A stretch of DNA of 64,000 bases, from contig KL197713.1 of NCBI GenBank assembly GCA_000697665.1, positions 739,605 to 803,604 on the forward strand. The letters run 5' to 3'. A program made the position numbers and the translations under genes. Numbering within the stretch: the first letter of the stretch is position 1; each line of letters opens with the position of its first letter. The stretch is from Jaapia argillacea MUCL 33604. Taxonomy: Eukaryota; Basidiomycota; Agaricomycetes; Jaapiales; Jaapiaceae. Shown here in pieces: positions 11,883 to 23,431 of the stretch. Below the pieces are notes generated by a model. The model saw only the letters and a list, made by a program, of their open reading frames with translations. It did no database searches and was not told the DNA's origin.

Positions 11883-14790
11883 TCATCGCAAAGAAAGCGC
11901 GGCCCCAACGTCGGCCACAACTTTCCAAACTTTCCAGACTTCTTCATCCACCGAAATGATTTCCAGCCTCTTGCGTTCTGCTTCCGTCGCAAAATGTCTC
12001 CTCACCGCCTCATCTCGTTCCGTCAACATCCCCAGGTTGTGATACACTACCGACAGATAATATTGCACGTGTGCCAGGGAGGCATATATCTGGAGAGTCG
12101 AATAATCGGTTTCGGCTTGAATGATGTAAGGTAGAGCCTGGCGCAAGGACTCCGCTAGAAATGACCGACGGTTAGCCTTCACCTGAAGAAGTGAGGTTGA
12201 GGCACATGCCATACTCACGAGGGGAACCAGCAGCAACAGTACAACGTGCTAATGTAAAGCAGGCCACAGCTCTTTGCTCAATATCGTCGCCATTAATAAT
12301 CTAGTAAGTTAGGAGATAAGATCAACAGCTCGTCTACTGCTTTATAAGGGATTGTACACACCTGTGGCATAATCTCTTCGATGATCTTCTGGCAACGTTT
12401 CGTCATCCCAAATTCCAAACCGACGTCGGCCAGAAGAATGATTCCCGTCCTATATAGGCTATATCGGCACTGGAACTCAGAGTGCCATAGCGCAGTCAAG
12501 AGCTGCTCGATAGTGGTACTCGCCTGGCCACAGCGCTTGAATCGTAATTACATCAAGCTTACAACGCAGATTCCAAAGAGACCGAACGAACCTTCATTTG
12601 CATCACCTCGTGCATTGGATCCCGAATTAGTGAAATGGGAGGTGCATTGACATCGAAAGAGTAGTCTCGGGGGTTGAAATGTCCAAGAGGCCGTCGGGGT
12701 TTCAGAAACTCGCGATACAGTCGATCTTGTCCCCTGCGTGTCGCACGTAGGGCTAGAATGTGCCAGATCTCTTGTGCCCAAAGTTCGTAATCCTCCATGT
12801 TGATCCCTCGCCAGACATCGGGCTCTAGAAGAAAACCTAGTGCCTCCTCATATCTACCTTGACGAGCTCTCTGTCGGAGGTATGACGTCATTTGAAATGA
12901 AGGAGTACTCTGAGTAACCGTCACTTTCCTTGTAGGCGCGGTTCAGTATGACTGTGATGCGATTGTTATCATTTCCGCCAAGTTCTGTGAAAGCTGTGAC
13001 CACGTTTTCTTCGATGTCGGATAGTTTCGAGCATCCTATATGAGGGAAGGTCAGGACAAGGGGGAAACGTGAGAGAAGATAAGACCCACCGGCAGCGGAC
13101 CATAGTATAGACTGCACGGCATGCTGTCCAAATTGTTCGGATTCACTTGCCAGGTTCCCCTGCCCGTCGACCCATTGATCATGAACGCCGATTGCCTCCG
13201 TCACCCTCTCGAATGATGCACTAAGTGGTTGTTCCTGCAGAACTCAGTAGAATTAGTGAAAGGATAGGAGGTCGTCAACGCCACGCACAAAGTTTAACTG
13301 CATCAGTTTCTTGACATCAAATAAAACTTCGAATGGGTGTAGGCCAGACTGTATGTCGTTGAGCAGCGGCTTTCGACCCTTTTCCAGTGGTGGCAGCCGG
13401 TGGAGCATACTGATATCTGGATAAATCGGTAATTGATAAATAATTCGCGGATATCTCACCTGATACATTGCTGAAGTGTGAATTTATCACCACTGGTACG
13501 AGCTACGGCAATGGCTTCCTGTAAGATCTAGAGAGTCCGCAAGTTTCGGTGAATGCTACAGCAATTGAAATAATATGGACTACCTTTCGAGCCGCGGTCA
13601 TCTCATGCCTGAGGTAATGCGTGCGGACTAGGTTGAGTAAGGCATGCTGTCTGTACCCACTGCAGACGAAGGAGTGAGGCTCGTCAGAAAAAAGGACAAA
13701 AAAGTCCCTTACGAGTCGCGGCTTTCGTTGAAATGCTGCTCGAAGAAACGACGAAGATTTTCGACGGCACCATTCTCATCCCCGATGGCTTGTGCCTTCT
13801 CAAACCTATCATCAAATCATTCTTCAGTCCGCTGGGAGAGGAAGAGACCCCCGCTGCTTACGCTCCGTATGCTTCGGGTTGCGCCCATCGCTTCTTGTCG
13901 ACTTTCGACTTGAAAATTACTGCGTCTTTGGGAGGAAAGATTTAACACCACTGAATTCGACGACTTTGGAATGCACACCGTCGTTCAGTCTGTCTTGTTC
14001 CACTTGCCCATATCCTGCCTTCAGATCTCCCGCTCGCCAAGCTTGATAATCTTTCTGTAATTTCATGATCCCAGAAAACGAGAGCTTAATAAAAGTGATG
14101 AAGCAGCGGCGACAAAAATATCCGAACAAAGAGCGGCGAGCCTGAAAAGAGAGGCGAAAGGTCGGCGGTGTGAGGATGACTGATGGGTCATAAGACCTAC
14201 AAAGATAGAACTCTTCAGTGGTGCATGCGGGAGAGATTCAGATTTGAGTAAAAGCAGAGTGTTTGAGACATGCCTCCTCATCTCCTCGTTCCATAAACAA
14301 CCAAGAGACACCTATGAACAGTGTCAGAGGAGAGATGCGGATAGTGCGAAGGTAGATACCGTTGAAGAAACTGGTCATCTGATCTGCATCCTTCAAATCG
14401 TTGTGCTGGTACATTGTCTCACCCCAGGTAGCTCGTGGAACTTTAGATGGAGCCTCACCACATCTTTCAACACGGTTATGAGACTCTGAACTAAATCATG
14501 CTCAGCCATAGGGCCATTTCCGAGCTCGCTAAGAAGTTGGGCCCACGACTTGGGCTCCTCAACCTTGATAACATTCAGGATTCCTCTAGATGTATGCTAG
14601 AACGGAAACGCACTTCAGACGTCTCGAACATTAAGACTCGATATAAGTGCAAAACGAAGGCAGGGGGCAGCTTCCTGTTTTCATACTCCTTGAAAGCCAA
14701 CATGAATATGGTTAGGAGACCAATATGATGAGGCCGTAGAATATGAGATGTCGGTGGCGCATGATAGTCCTCGGGTATTGGATGGTTCAT
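11883..14790 (-). CDS. APC5: Anaphase-promoting complex subunit 5
   Basis: APC5 is a TPR-like scaffold subunit of the APC/C ubiquitin ligase, which triggers anaphase and mitotic exit. The first exon starts at an ATG at 14790 and reads HHIGLLTIFMLAFKEYENR, typical of the APC5 N-terminal domain. An intron near 14,580-14,630 then leads to EEPKSWAQLLSELG and MAEHDLVQSLITVLKDV. Further exons contain the family region with LRHEMTAARKILQEAIAVAR and LQQCISMLHRLPPLEKGR (about 13,600-13,340). The C-terminal TPR-like helices include VACFTLARCTVAAGSPRES and LAHVQYYLSVVYHNLG. The reading frame ends at 11883, about 200 bases from the STU2 start. The gene is divergent from NOC3, with about 240 bases between start codons. 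Around ten introns give a protein of roughly 750 residues. Confidence 0.85.
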
Positions 14791-15030
14791 GAGTCGGCTA
14801 GGAGCTGTTCAGGTCGAGGAGCAACGAGAATAATGTCTGGCTTGAAGTGGCACCAACTTTGACGCGAAGCTAGCCGAAAACCTAAATTTGATCGAAACAC
14901 GTGGCAATCGAGAGGCAGTCTGATGTTGCCTATTACGGAAGTGACAGAAATATTTCATCTCTCAGGTTTTGTGCTCCTGCCTCGTTTCTGCCTCGTTTCA
15001 CCCTAAATATCTTGCCTGAGACCTGGCGCC

Positions 15031-17791
15031 ATGGTTTCTAAGACCCATGGCAAACGATCTGCACCAGCTTCACAGGTGAGTCCTTGCTTTCGTTCAGGTT
15101 CTCAGAGCCCTTAATGTGGACGGCAGGGTCCTTCCAAACGACGAAAAGTAGTCTCTAAGGGGACGAGTGGAAAGCTCCAGAAAAAGGCAAAGGGGAAAGG
15201 GAAGGACCGCGCTTCCGAGAAGGCATTCATTGAGGTCCCTCACCGGGAAGATGAAGAACCTGAGGAGTTGTTAGACGTGGATCTGGAGTTCTACAAGGAG
15301 AATGTTGGCGCAGCAGTGTTCCTCGAAGAATTAGACCAAAAGGCGATATCAAGGTCTGTCGCAAACGTTCTTGAGATGAGCATCATCCCTGATTGGTTGA
15401 CAGGAGTAAGAAAGAAACCGATAGACTTCATCGCTTGGTCCCAGCCATTCGCCGGCCTCGAATCGATGATGACCTGCCATCCATTGAATCTCACGACGAA
15501 GAAGAAGATGTATGGGACTCAGGAATCGATGATTCTCTTTCAGAATCTTCTACAGGTGACGTACAAGAGGATTCAGATGCGGAGATGGTATACGAAACGG
15601 CGTCGCGCCAACCGCTTTCATCCTGGAATTCAGACGCGGATGGTGCCATAGAACGCCTCCCCATTAAACTCGCCGACGGAAGGGTACAAAGGGCAACTGT
15701 GAAGTTCCCGGTGGAGGCCAGTCTGGACAGCGAAGAATCCTCATCGTCAGATGGAGAGGAGATGGAGCCTTACATAGTCGAGGATGTCGCTACTGGAGGA
15801 CGTTTTGGCCGCACAGCTGTGGCTGAAGTGATAGGTAACAAATCAAGGAAGGCCAGACTAGAAGGGGCTAAGGAGCAAATCGCAAACATCTGTCAGGAAA
15901 TTCTTGCAGATCCGGATAATAGTGTTTGTCGCGTCCGTATTCCGCGTGCCTCACAGATGCTGATTCCTTCCATAGCTGGGCCTTCTGAGACGCCTTCACA
16001 CTTTCTCTCTCCACGAAATATCCACCGCAGCTCACCCTGAACCTATTCCCAATGATATTGTTATACGAAAGCTGGCGATTCTTTCCCAGCTGGCGGTCTA
16101 CAAGGACATCATTCCTGGATATCGTATCCGTTCCCTTACTGAGAAAGAAAAGGCAGAAAAGGTCAGCCAGGTTGTTGCCCGAACCCGTGAATGGGAGCAG
16201 GGCCTGGTTTCGACTTATCAGTCATATCTCCGATCACTCGAAGCCGAAATCAAAGGTGAGACGATTCCTCTGCGCCATCCCACTGGTCTAACCCATCTTC
16301 AGCAAAGAGCGAGCTTTGCGATCTCTCCCTCCAGTCCATGTGCACTTTGTTGGTCGAAGCCACCCACTTCAATTTCAGGTTGAATATTATGACCTGCCTT
16401 GTAGCTCGATTGAGTCGAAGATCCTGGGATAGCGTGAGCAACTCTTAATCTTGTTGGAATTTCCTAGGACTGATTTCTCTGCGACAAGATATCGGACGTC
16501 TGTCTCAACACTTTTACGACGATATTTCGAAAGGATACCACTGGCGTAGCATCTCTAGAGGTTGTTCGCCTACTCAACAGAATGGTGAAGGAACGCAAAT
16601 TCAATGTTCACCCCAACGCTTTATCCTGTCTTTTACACTTGCGGCTCAAAACCGAACTCGGAGTCCGTGCGTCGGAGTCGAGAGCCGACAAACTGAGTGA
16701 CGACCACTCAAAGGCAAGATCGAAACAAGGCCGCGGGAAAGAAAAATCGGCCCCCAAGCCTCATCTGAGTAAAAAGGCGAAAAAGGAGCTCAAGGAGAAG
16801 ACCCAAATCCAGCGTGAGATGCGGGAAGCCGAAGCCGAAGTTGATAAGGATGAACGAGCATCTACCGTGCGTCTTTCAGCTGTATTCCCCTGTTCAAATG
16901 GACTCTTATAAGACACCTGCCCCGCATCAGCATACGGAAACTTTGAAGTTACTATTTGTGCTCTACTTCCGTATCATAAAGAATCCGCGCCCTACCGCTC
17001 TGTTGCCGGCCGCCCTGAAGGGCATATCAAAATATGCTCACCTCGTCAATATCGATTTCTTCAAGGACCTGCTACAGGTTCTCAAGAGACTTACGTATGG
17101 AGCGGGAGGCTCTGGTGGGACCGAAGAGGACCCCACAGTGTCTCTCGTCGCACACGACTTTGACATCTCACACAGGTTGCTCTGCATCGTCACTGCTTTC
17201 GAGCTCCTCTCTGGTCAAGGCACGCGCTTCACTTTTCGAGACACCACGACTATACTTACAGCTAATTTTATTGTTATAGGGGAGGCATTGAACATCGATC
17301 TCAGTGACTTCATCAACCTGCTTTATGCTCTAATCCTACCGCTGAGTTTGATGGTTGATATCGAAAAGTCGTCATCGTCCCCGACCACTTCGCAGCACCG
17401 AGGATCCAGTTCAGATTCTCCTACCGATATGCTTTTCCGCGCATTACATCTCATTTTCTCCCCTCGAACTTCTTCGGCGACCTCACCTTCCTGGCGCTCC
17501 GCAGCATTCGCCAAACGCCTCATCTCCGCAGCGATTAACTGGCCTCCTTCGACCGCCGTCAAAGCTATCGCATTTGTTCACGAGCTAGTCTCTAAAGACC
17601 CAAAACTCGAGGCTCTGTTGTCCTCGGAAGAGCGCAACACCAATGGGCTTTATCGCCCCGATATTGACGATCCGCAGCTGGCGAACGCCTTTGGGGCATC
17701 CTTTTGGGAACTCCAGCTCTTACGCCAAAGACATTTTGACCAACATGTCAGGGAGGAAGCTCTGAAGCTCGTAAATTTTGTACAACAATAA
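15031..17791 (+). CDS. NOC3: Nucleolar complex protein 3 (ribosome biogenesis)
   Basis: NOC3 pairs with NOC2 in pre-60S ribosome maturation and has also been linked to replication initiation in yeast. The N-terminus from the ATG at 15031 is basic (KTHGKRSAPAS, then KKAKGKGKDR) and is followed by long acidic stretches around 15,480-15,790. The NOC3 domain begins near 16,060 with LAILSQLAVYKDIIPGYRIR and EKAEKVSQVVARTREWEQG. Middle helices include MCTLLVEATHFNFR and MTCLVARLSRRSWD. A Lys-rich charged segment (16,730-16,850) precedes the CBF-like C-terminal domain (16,920-17,790) with LLFVLYFRIIKNPRP and the ending FDQHVREEALKLVNFVQQ. About seven introns are needed. The gene ends tail to tail with the TEA factor, about 250 bases away. 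Confidence 0.9.
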
Positions 17792-18037
17792 CCGTGTTGG
17801 GTATGACAATGGCTACATCCGATAATTTACACGACAATCGTTGCCGGCGAGACAATAGATACAGGGCTAAGCGATAAGCGACCGTACAGTAGGTGGAAAG
17901 AGAGGGAGCGTGAATCTGAAACTAGACAGCGGAAAGGGGACGAGATATGTTACAAACGAGTGGCTCGGACTTTTGGAGCCCCGTTCTGAAATGGTTTCAG
18001 TACGTACAAGTTCGTGGAGCAGGGCAGGTTACCCAGA

Positions 18038-19927
18038 TTAGAAGTGGATGGACGTGGCAGTGGATGGGAGCTTCATCAGCCCGCCAGAAAAGGTTCTGCC
18101 GTTCGCCCGACTGCCGGCTGATAGGTAAGGATGTGATCGCGAAGGCGGTTCCTCGGTTCTGGAGCGTCGTATGAGCTCTGCATGCGCGGCATTACAAGAG
18201 GCAGAGTTGCTCGGGTGCGGAAAATCAGTGGGAAGTTGGGCTGGCGAGGGTCCTAGAAATTCATGCCGCTGAAAATTCACGAGTTCCACGGACGGAAGGC
18301 CACCGTTTGCGCTTCGGTCCACATCGTAAGAGATCACAGCCAGCACGTCATCATCGACGATAATCTGCTGCACGATGCGGCTATGGAGGCCTGAGGAGCA
18401 CGTGATCAGCATGAGGACAACCTCGTGTATTAGGCATGGAGTGCTGTGAGGCATAAAACGCACCTGCGTTCAGCCACTTGCATCTGTTCAACCACGACTC
18501 TGGGAGGAAAGCAGACACCGACGTCGAGCTGTCGGTGACAGCTGCACCCGTGGCCATCTCTGTTAACACCTCCTGCTCCGGCAAATAACACATATTACCT
18601 TCCCAGGTGGTGGTGATGCACCGCCCACTGGATGCCCACGGCGCGGAGAGAGATATGGCCGCTTGAAATCCGTGAAACGTGGGTGGACTTCGCATATCGT
18701 CCATTGTCGACACACAGAGTCTAATTTGAAGGGATAACCGGGAGGGTCTGGGGGCATCGGTCTGATTCGACCGGCCTAAGGAATCGAGATCCACGTTGAA
18801 AGAAGGCATCCCGTCCGCCCATAGGCACAGCCCGGTCATTCGATTCTCGGCGGCGGGGAAAGAAGTTAGACCGGAATAAGGATATGGGGGCGGGATAGCG
18901 AGGAGGGGGTCATTCACGTCGCTATTGGGGCTCGTGTGAAGTAGTGGGGTCATAGGCGGTGACGCAGCGGTGAGATTTCCTCTGCTATAATGGTTTCTTG
19001 CTCCCTCGACATTAAAGAGTCGAAGGGCCCCCGTGGACTGGCATTGCGAAATTCCAACTTTGGTGAGATTAGATTCCACTGCTGTGGATCCGGGCGAAGG
19101 CTGTGATATGAAGAAAATTTCGCTCGGTTCCGTTTTCACGAAGGGGATTGCGCCAATAGAACCAGCGTCTGCGGGTGCCGCAGTTCTTGGAAAATGTGGA
19201 GCGGTTACGCGGCCTGAGGCAATGGGAAGTGGGGGTCCCGGAGAGGGGGAATGCGAGAGAGAGTGGGGGCGGTAGACTGGGGCCTCACTGTGGAATTCGG
19301 AATCTGGAGAACCAGCTGTCGAAGGGGACGATAGGGAGTAGGTCGACATCGCCTCCTCCTTTACCCCGACGTTTGGTGACATCGGTCGCCGATTGAGCCC
19401 CCTCTTCTTGACGTGGGGAGAAGGGAAGCCAGTTTCAAGGAGTAGCTCTTCACCGCCCGCGACAAGCTGATATTCTGTTGGGCGGTCTATTAGTAACTGA
19501 TCCCCAGAGCGCTCCGGCGCAAGGTAGAGTAACAAACCTGGCTCCCCTTTCCACATGTTCCTTAAAACTTGGATATGACTGGCGACTTGTTTTTTCGACC
19601 GCGGGATTCCAGCCTTCTGTAGATAATCGACAAGGAATTGATTCCTCCATCGGCTACGGCCCCTCGAAAATGTGGCCCAAGGAGAGCCCCAATATTCGCG
19701 CAATCCTGAAAGGGGGGGACCGATTGTCTGTGAGTATTCACCAACCCCCGTCGTTAATCTCAAAGGAACTGACCTTCGACAAATATTCTCTCGACGCTCT
19801 CGGGCCATACCTCGCTGGTGCCGTCTTTAAGCATCTTGCGATGCTTTCTTTGCGGCGTGAGGGTCTTGCTGGAGCGATTGAGCAACATACCGGTATGGCC
19901 ACTGGATGCGGAGGAGGAGGACTGCAT
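18038..19927 (-). CDS. TEA/ATTS-domain transcription factor (abaA/Tec1-like)
   Basis: This is a DNA-binding regulator of the TEA family, which in fungi controls conidiation or filamentous growth. The start ATG at 19927 opens a Ser-rich leader and HRKMLKDGTSEVWPESVERIF, the first TEA helix. An intron with donor GTCAGT splits the domain, which resumes with LREYWGS and the recognition helix region SKKQVASHIQVLRNMWKGEP. A further intron near 19,480-19,545 probably joins GEP to EYQLVAGGEEL. The rest is a long Ser/Pro-rich region with several PHSLSHSPSP-type stretches. A last intron near 18,400-18,460 leads to the final exon LHSRIVQQIIVDDDVLAVISYDV, which ends at 18038. The C-terminal part past the TEA domain looks like an activation or dimer region. 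The biological target is unknown. Protein length is about 550 residues. Confidence 0.85.
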
Positions 19928-19992
19928 TATTATGGTTTGTGTAAACCTGCTTCGTTCAAAGCGTGCACAAACAGCTGGCGTATAAGTACGCG

Positions 19993-19998
19993 TATATA
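19993..19998 (-). promoter_or_regulatory. Possible TATA box of the TEA factor gene
   Basis: A TATATA run lies about 65 bases upstream of the TEA factor start codon on the same strand. That spacing is usual for fungal core promoters. It is a match by sequence and position only. Confidence 0.3.
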
Positions 19999-21092
19999 AC
20001 GGGACAGATGAAACCGTACGAACACCGCGGAGAAGTAAAAGGTATCACAAGTTGGTTACCACGTCCTTTTATATGAACGTTGACCCTAGCTTCGGTCCCA
20101 TTGTCAAGGGACGTAGCAAACGCACACTTCGGACAAGGATAGGTAGTTGAGTGGCTGGGGATTCCACTAAGATCCGGAATTGGTACAAGTGGCCCATTGA
20201 TCTGGAGATAGGCCGGTGTGGGATTCTTGTTCAAGATAGCGATCGGGGGCGCCAGTTTGAGAGAAATTGGAAGTCGACCTGACCAGACCAGAAACTCCAA
20301 ACCGGAGTGTTGGGTCCGGTCGGTTTTCATTACCGACTTTCCGATGTGGCATAGCTCGTAACGCGCACCAGATGAAGCCGAACTGAAAGGAAGGGGTGGC
20401 AACGTACCATGTGCAAAAGGAACTATCGGAGGGAGAGTGCTATTGTGTTGAGTGACAGGAAAGGGGACATCGATCGCTCAGTGAATCTAGAAGTTGTAAA
20501 AATGCTCAACCAACTCCCAGCCTCCCCCAGCTCCGGAACACACAAGGTAATCTTGATTGTGCCGGAATCAAATCTTCAGCTTTCACCGTTCTTTCAACTT
20601 GCCAAACTGGGTGTTCGCAGCGGTGACGGCGAATAAAAAAGAAACGGATCCTGCCAAAGCATGCCGATGGTGAGCAAGAAGCGCGGGGTATTGGGAGTGA
20701 TACCCTCCCGCTGTGCATTGGACTCAGAGGACTGGTTGGAGACAAAGTCGCCAGGTTGGTCGCAAGCAGGCGCCGGAGATCCAGAAAGCAATCGCCCGGC
20801 GGCAAATCAGATCTGCGCGGAAGCAAATTTGATTCTTGGATGCAGAAAATAGATGCAACCACACCACCAAAAGGGTATGTTGGACCCCAGTTTTTGTCTC
20901 CGAACAAAAAGATTACGATTGGATCTGGTTCCTTTCTCTCTCGGTGGTTTGGGTTTGATGTTGTAAGTCGAGATCTTCGCCTGCGCAGTCCGCTGACTGG
21001 CGGAAGTTCGCTTGCCGTGTGACAGCGGTCTGTCACAGAGTGACCTATGTGACTATCGACGTCCGATGTTCTAAGCGATTACTCCAATGAAT
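19999..21092. other. Divergent intergenic region between TEA factor and VPS23
   Basis: This is one of the longest gene-free stretches in the window. Open frames of up to about 170 codons exist on the minus strand (20,506-21,036), but they have no recognisable motif or plausible splice pattern. I read it as the shared upstream region of the two divergent genes. Long upstream regions are common for developmental regulators. Confidence 0.5.
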
Positions 21093-22957
21093 ATGTCTGA
21101 GACCTTGACGCAGAAATGGCTACGACAGAATCTACAGTCTTACCCCAGTTCAGAAAGACTCTATGCTGATGTCAATCTGGTGTTATCCCGATATCCTACC
21201 ATTCGACCAAAGACGGACGTGTACAGTTCAGTATTTACGCCACCTCCGACCTCCTGCTGCAATTGACATCAGATCATCCTGCTTCTTCAGCTTATGACGA
21301 TGGGCGCACCCAATTGTTACTTTGTATCCATGGTCTTCTTCCCATTATCTTTCGTCAAAATGCGTACAACATCCCCGTTGCCGTGTGGATCACTCATGAA
21401 TACCCAAGGCAACCCCCAATTGCCTACGTTGTTCCAACTGGAGACATGTTGGTAAAATCAGGAAAGTATATGGATATCAGTGGGAGATGCGGTCTACCAT
21501 ATCTACGAGACTGGGAGAGGAAAAGCGAGGTAAGTCACACCCAAGATAAGGCAACAGGTGACCCACCTGATATCGTCTCAGGGCTGTAACTTAGCATCGT
21601 TGTTAGAAGCAATGCAGCAACAGTTCTCCTCTGAACCCCCTGTCTATGCAAGACCGAAGGCTCAACGTCAAGCCCCGCATCTTACCCAAACACCTAATCC
21701 TAACAGCTCAGTCGCCACACCTCCCCCGACAAATTACACTCCCCCCAGCACTTCTGCCACGAATGATCGACCACCTCTTCCTCCGAAGCCCTCACCAGCG
21801 GTCAGCCCTTCCCGTCCTTCCCCTGTCCAGGCCTCCGAATTTGTATTCCCTGCGCGGGTTCAAAGTGTGAGCATTGCTTCATTGCATATCTGTTACGAAT
21901 GACGCTCATGATAGTTTTCTCCAGCCTGCTCTGCCACCCAGACCACCCCCGGGTGCAGGTTTGCCACAGTACCTCACTTCTCCAGATTCTCCGTCCCACA
22001 ACAGAAGTTTCTCGATCGGGGGTGGCAATTTACCTGCGAACGCGCCATTTCGGCCTCCAGGTACTCCACCTCCGACTGGTACCCCGAGGAGTCACCGATG
22101 GTCCATGCCACCCCAGCAAACTAGCCCGGTGTACCACCGCACATCGCCTCCGGCCACAGTCTCACCCCAGGCCCCTGCCAGCAATCCTCACAACCCTCCT
22201 CCACCTCCTCAGCTATGGTCTGCACGAGTACCGGCACCTCCACCTCCTCCGGCACCCGTCGCACAGGCCATACCCCCACCAAACCTACTTGATAACGAGA
22301 TTTCGTCTTCTTTGACAAATATGCACACCGTTGTCCCGCCTCGGTCAATGAATCCGGAGCTAGTTCGCTTACGTGCTCAGGTACATGCGAAATTGCAGAG
22401 CGAGCTAAGCGCTCTGGTCCAAGTGATGTCACTGGATGGTGATCGCCTTCGTGCACATCAAGTTGATCTTCTTGCTGGAGAACCCGCCATTCGAGATGAA
22501 ATGGCGAGATTAGAAGCAGTGCGAGATGTCTGTCGTACTGTGGCCAGTCGTTTCAAGGGTGTTGTTGAACACGCAGAGAAAAACGTTTCCGAATTGCGGC
22601 GGAAGGGCGATCCAGAAGTAGATGAATTGATCTGTTCGACGACCATTGTCCACAACCAGTACGCAAACCCTCCTTCGCAGAACCACTCGTCCCTAATCCC
22701 CATTTGCTAGACTAATCGATCTGGTTGCCGAGGATAACTCTATCGAAGATACCATTTACCACCTCCACCGAGCATTGAATACTGGGCGGATTGACCTCGA
22801 ACGTTTCTTGAGGGTATGTGTAATACACCAGAAATTTTCAGTCACCACCCTAATGTCGTCTCCACAGGCTACCCGCACGCTTGCCGAAGAGCAGTTTATG
22901 AAGAAGGCTCTCATCGAAAAGATCCAGACTGGGATGCCCATGGGCCAATGGACTTGA
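21093..22957 (+). CDS. VPS23: ESCRT-I subunit Vps23/TSG101
   Basis: Vps23 recognises ubiquitinated cargo at endosomes for sorting into multivesicular bodies. The N-terminal UEV domain starts at the ATG at 21093 (LTQKWLRQNLQSYPSSERLY). It crosses an intron at 21226-21290 to read DVYTYDDGRTQLLLCIHG, then THEYPRQPPIAYVVPT and GKYMDISGRCGLPYL. The middle is a Pro-rich linker (21,630-22,290) interrupted by an intron near 21,870-21,925. A coiled-coil stalk follows (22,340-22,620, with AQVHAKLQSELSALVQVM). The steadiness box, split by two introns, ends with TRTLAEEQFMKKALIEKIQ. The length of about 520 residues is usual for fungal Vps23. The acceptor chosen for intron 1 restores the conserved YDDG motif exactly. 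Confidence 0.93.
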
Positions 22958-23431
22958 ATTAGAACTTCTGTAGAGGACAATCAATCAGCCACGATTTGTA
23001 CTTCTGCTCGCTGTCTGCTAGCTATTGTTAGATATCCTCGAGTCGACGACGACGTCGCCCCAATTCTCCTGACCGTTCCCGTGGCGCCCTTCGTTCATGC
23101 CATATGGAAATGACTTTTTCAAACCTAACACACCCCACTTCTAAGATGAAATGCTCCCGACAGACGATCATCATGAGCCACTGTGCTTAGGTTCAGGGTT
23201 GTGTCTCCTGACAGAACCACTCTCGCATCGAACTTTACTGCCCGAAGCACCCAAACGCCCATTGTGCCACCATTCCTCATTGGTCGTGACACATTCCAAA
23301 TAGAATACAGCAGCCTTGAGATAGTACAGCGTCATCGAAGTTCACGACTAAGACGAGGATAGAAGGAAGTCTCCTGGGGAAAAGGGGATCGGAGAAAACT
23401 CGACGATGGAACCCTCAATCATCTAGGATCC
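22958..23431. other. Convergent intergenic region VPS23/HEH1
   Basis: This 474-base stretch holds the two 3' ends. I see no conserved coding motif or RNA gene in it. Confidence 0.5.

Noticed and set aside
20506-21036. A 176-codon minus-strand frame between the TEA factor and VPS23
   Set aside because: It has no family motif, its composition is mixed, and it overlaps other frames of similar length, as expected by chance.
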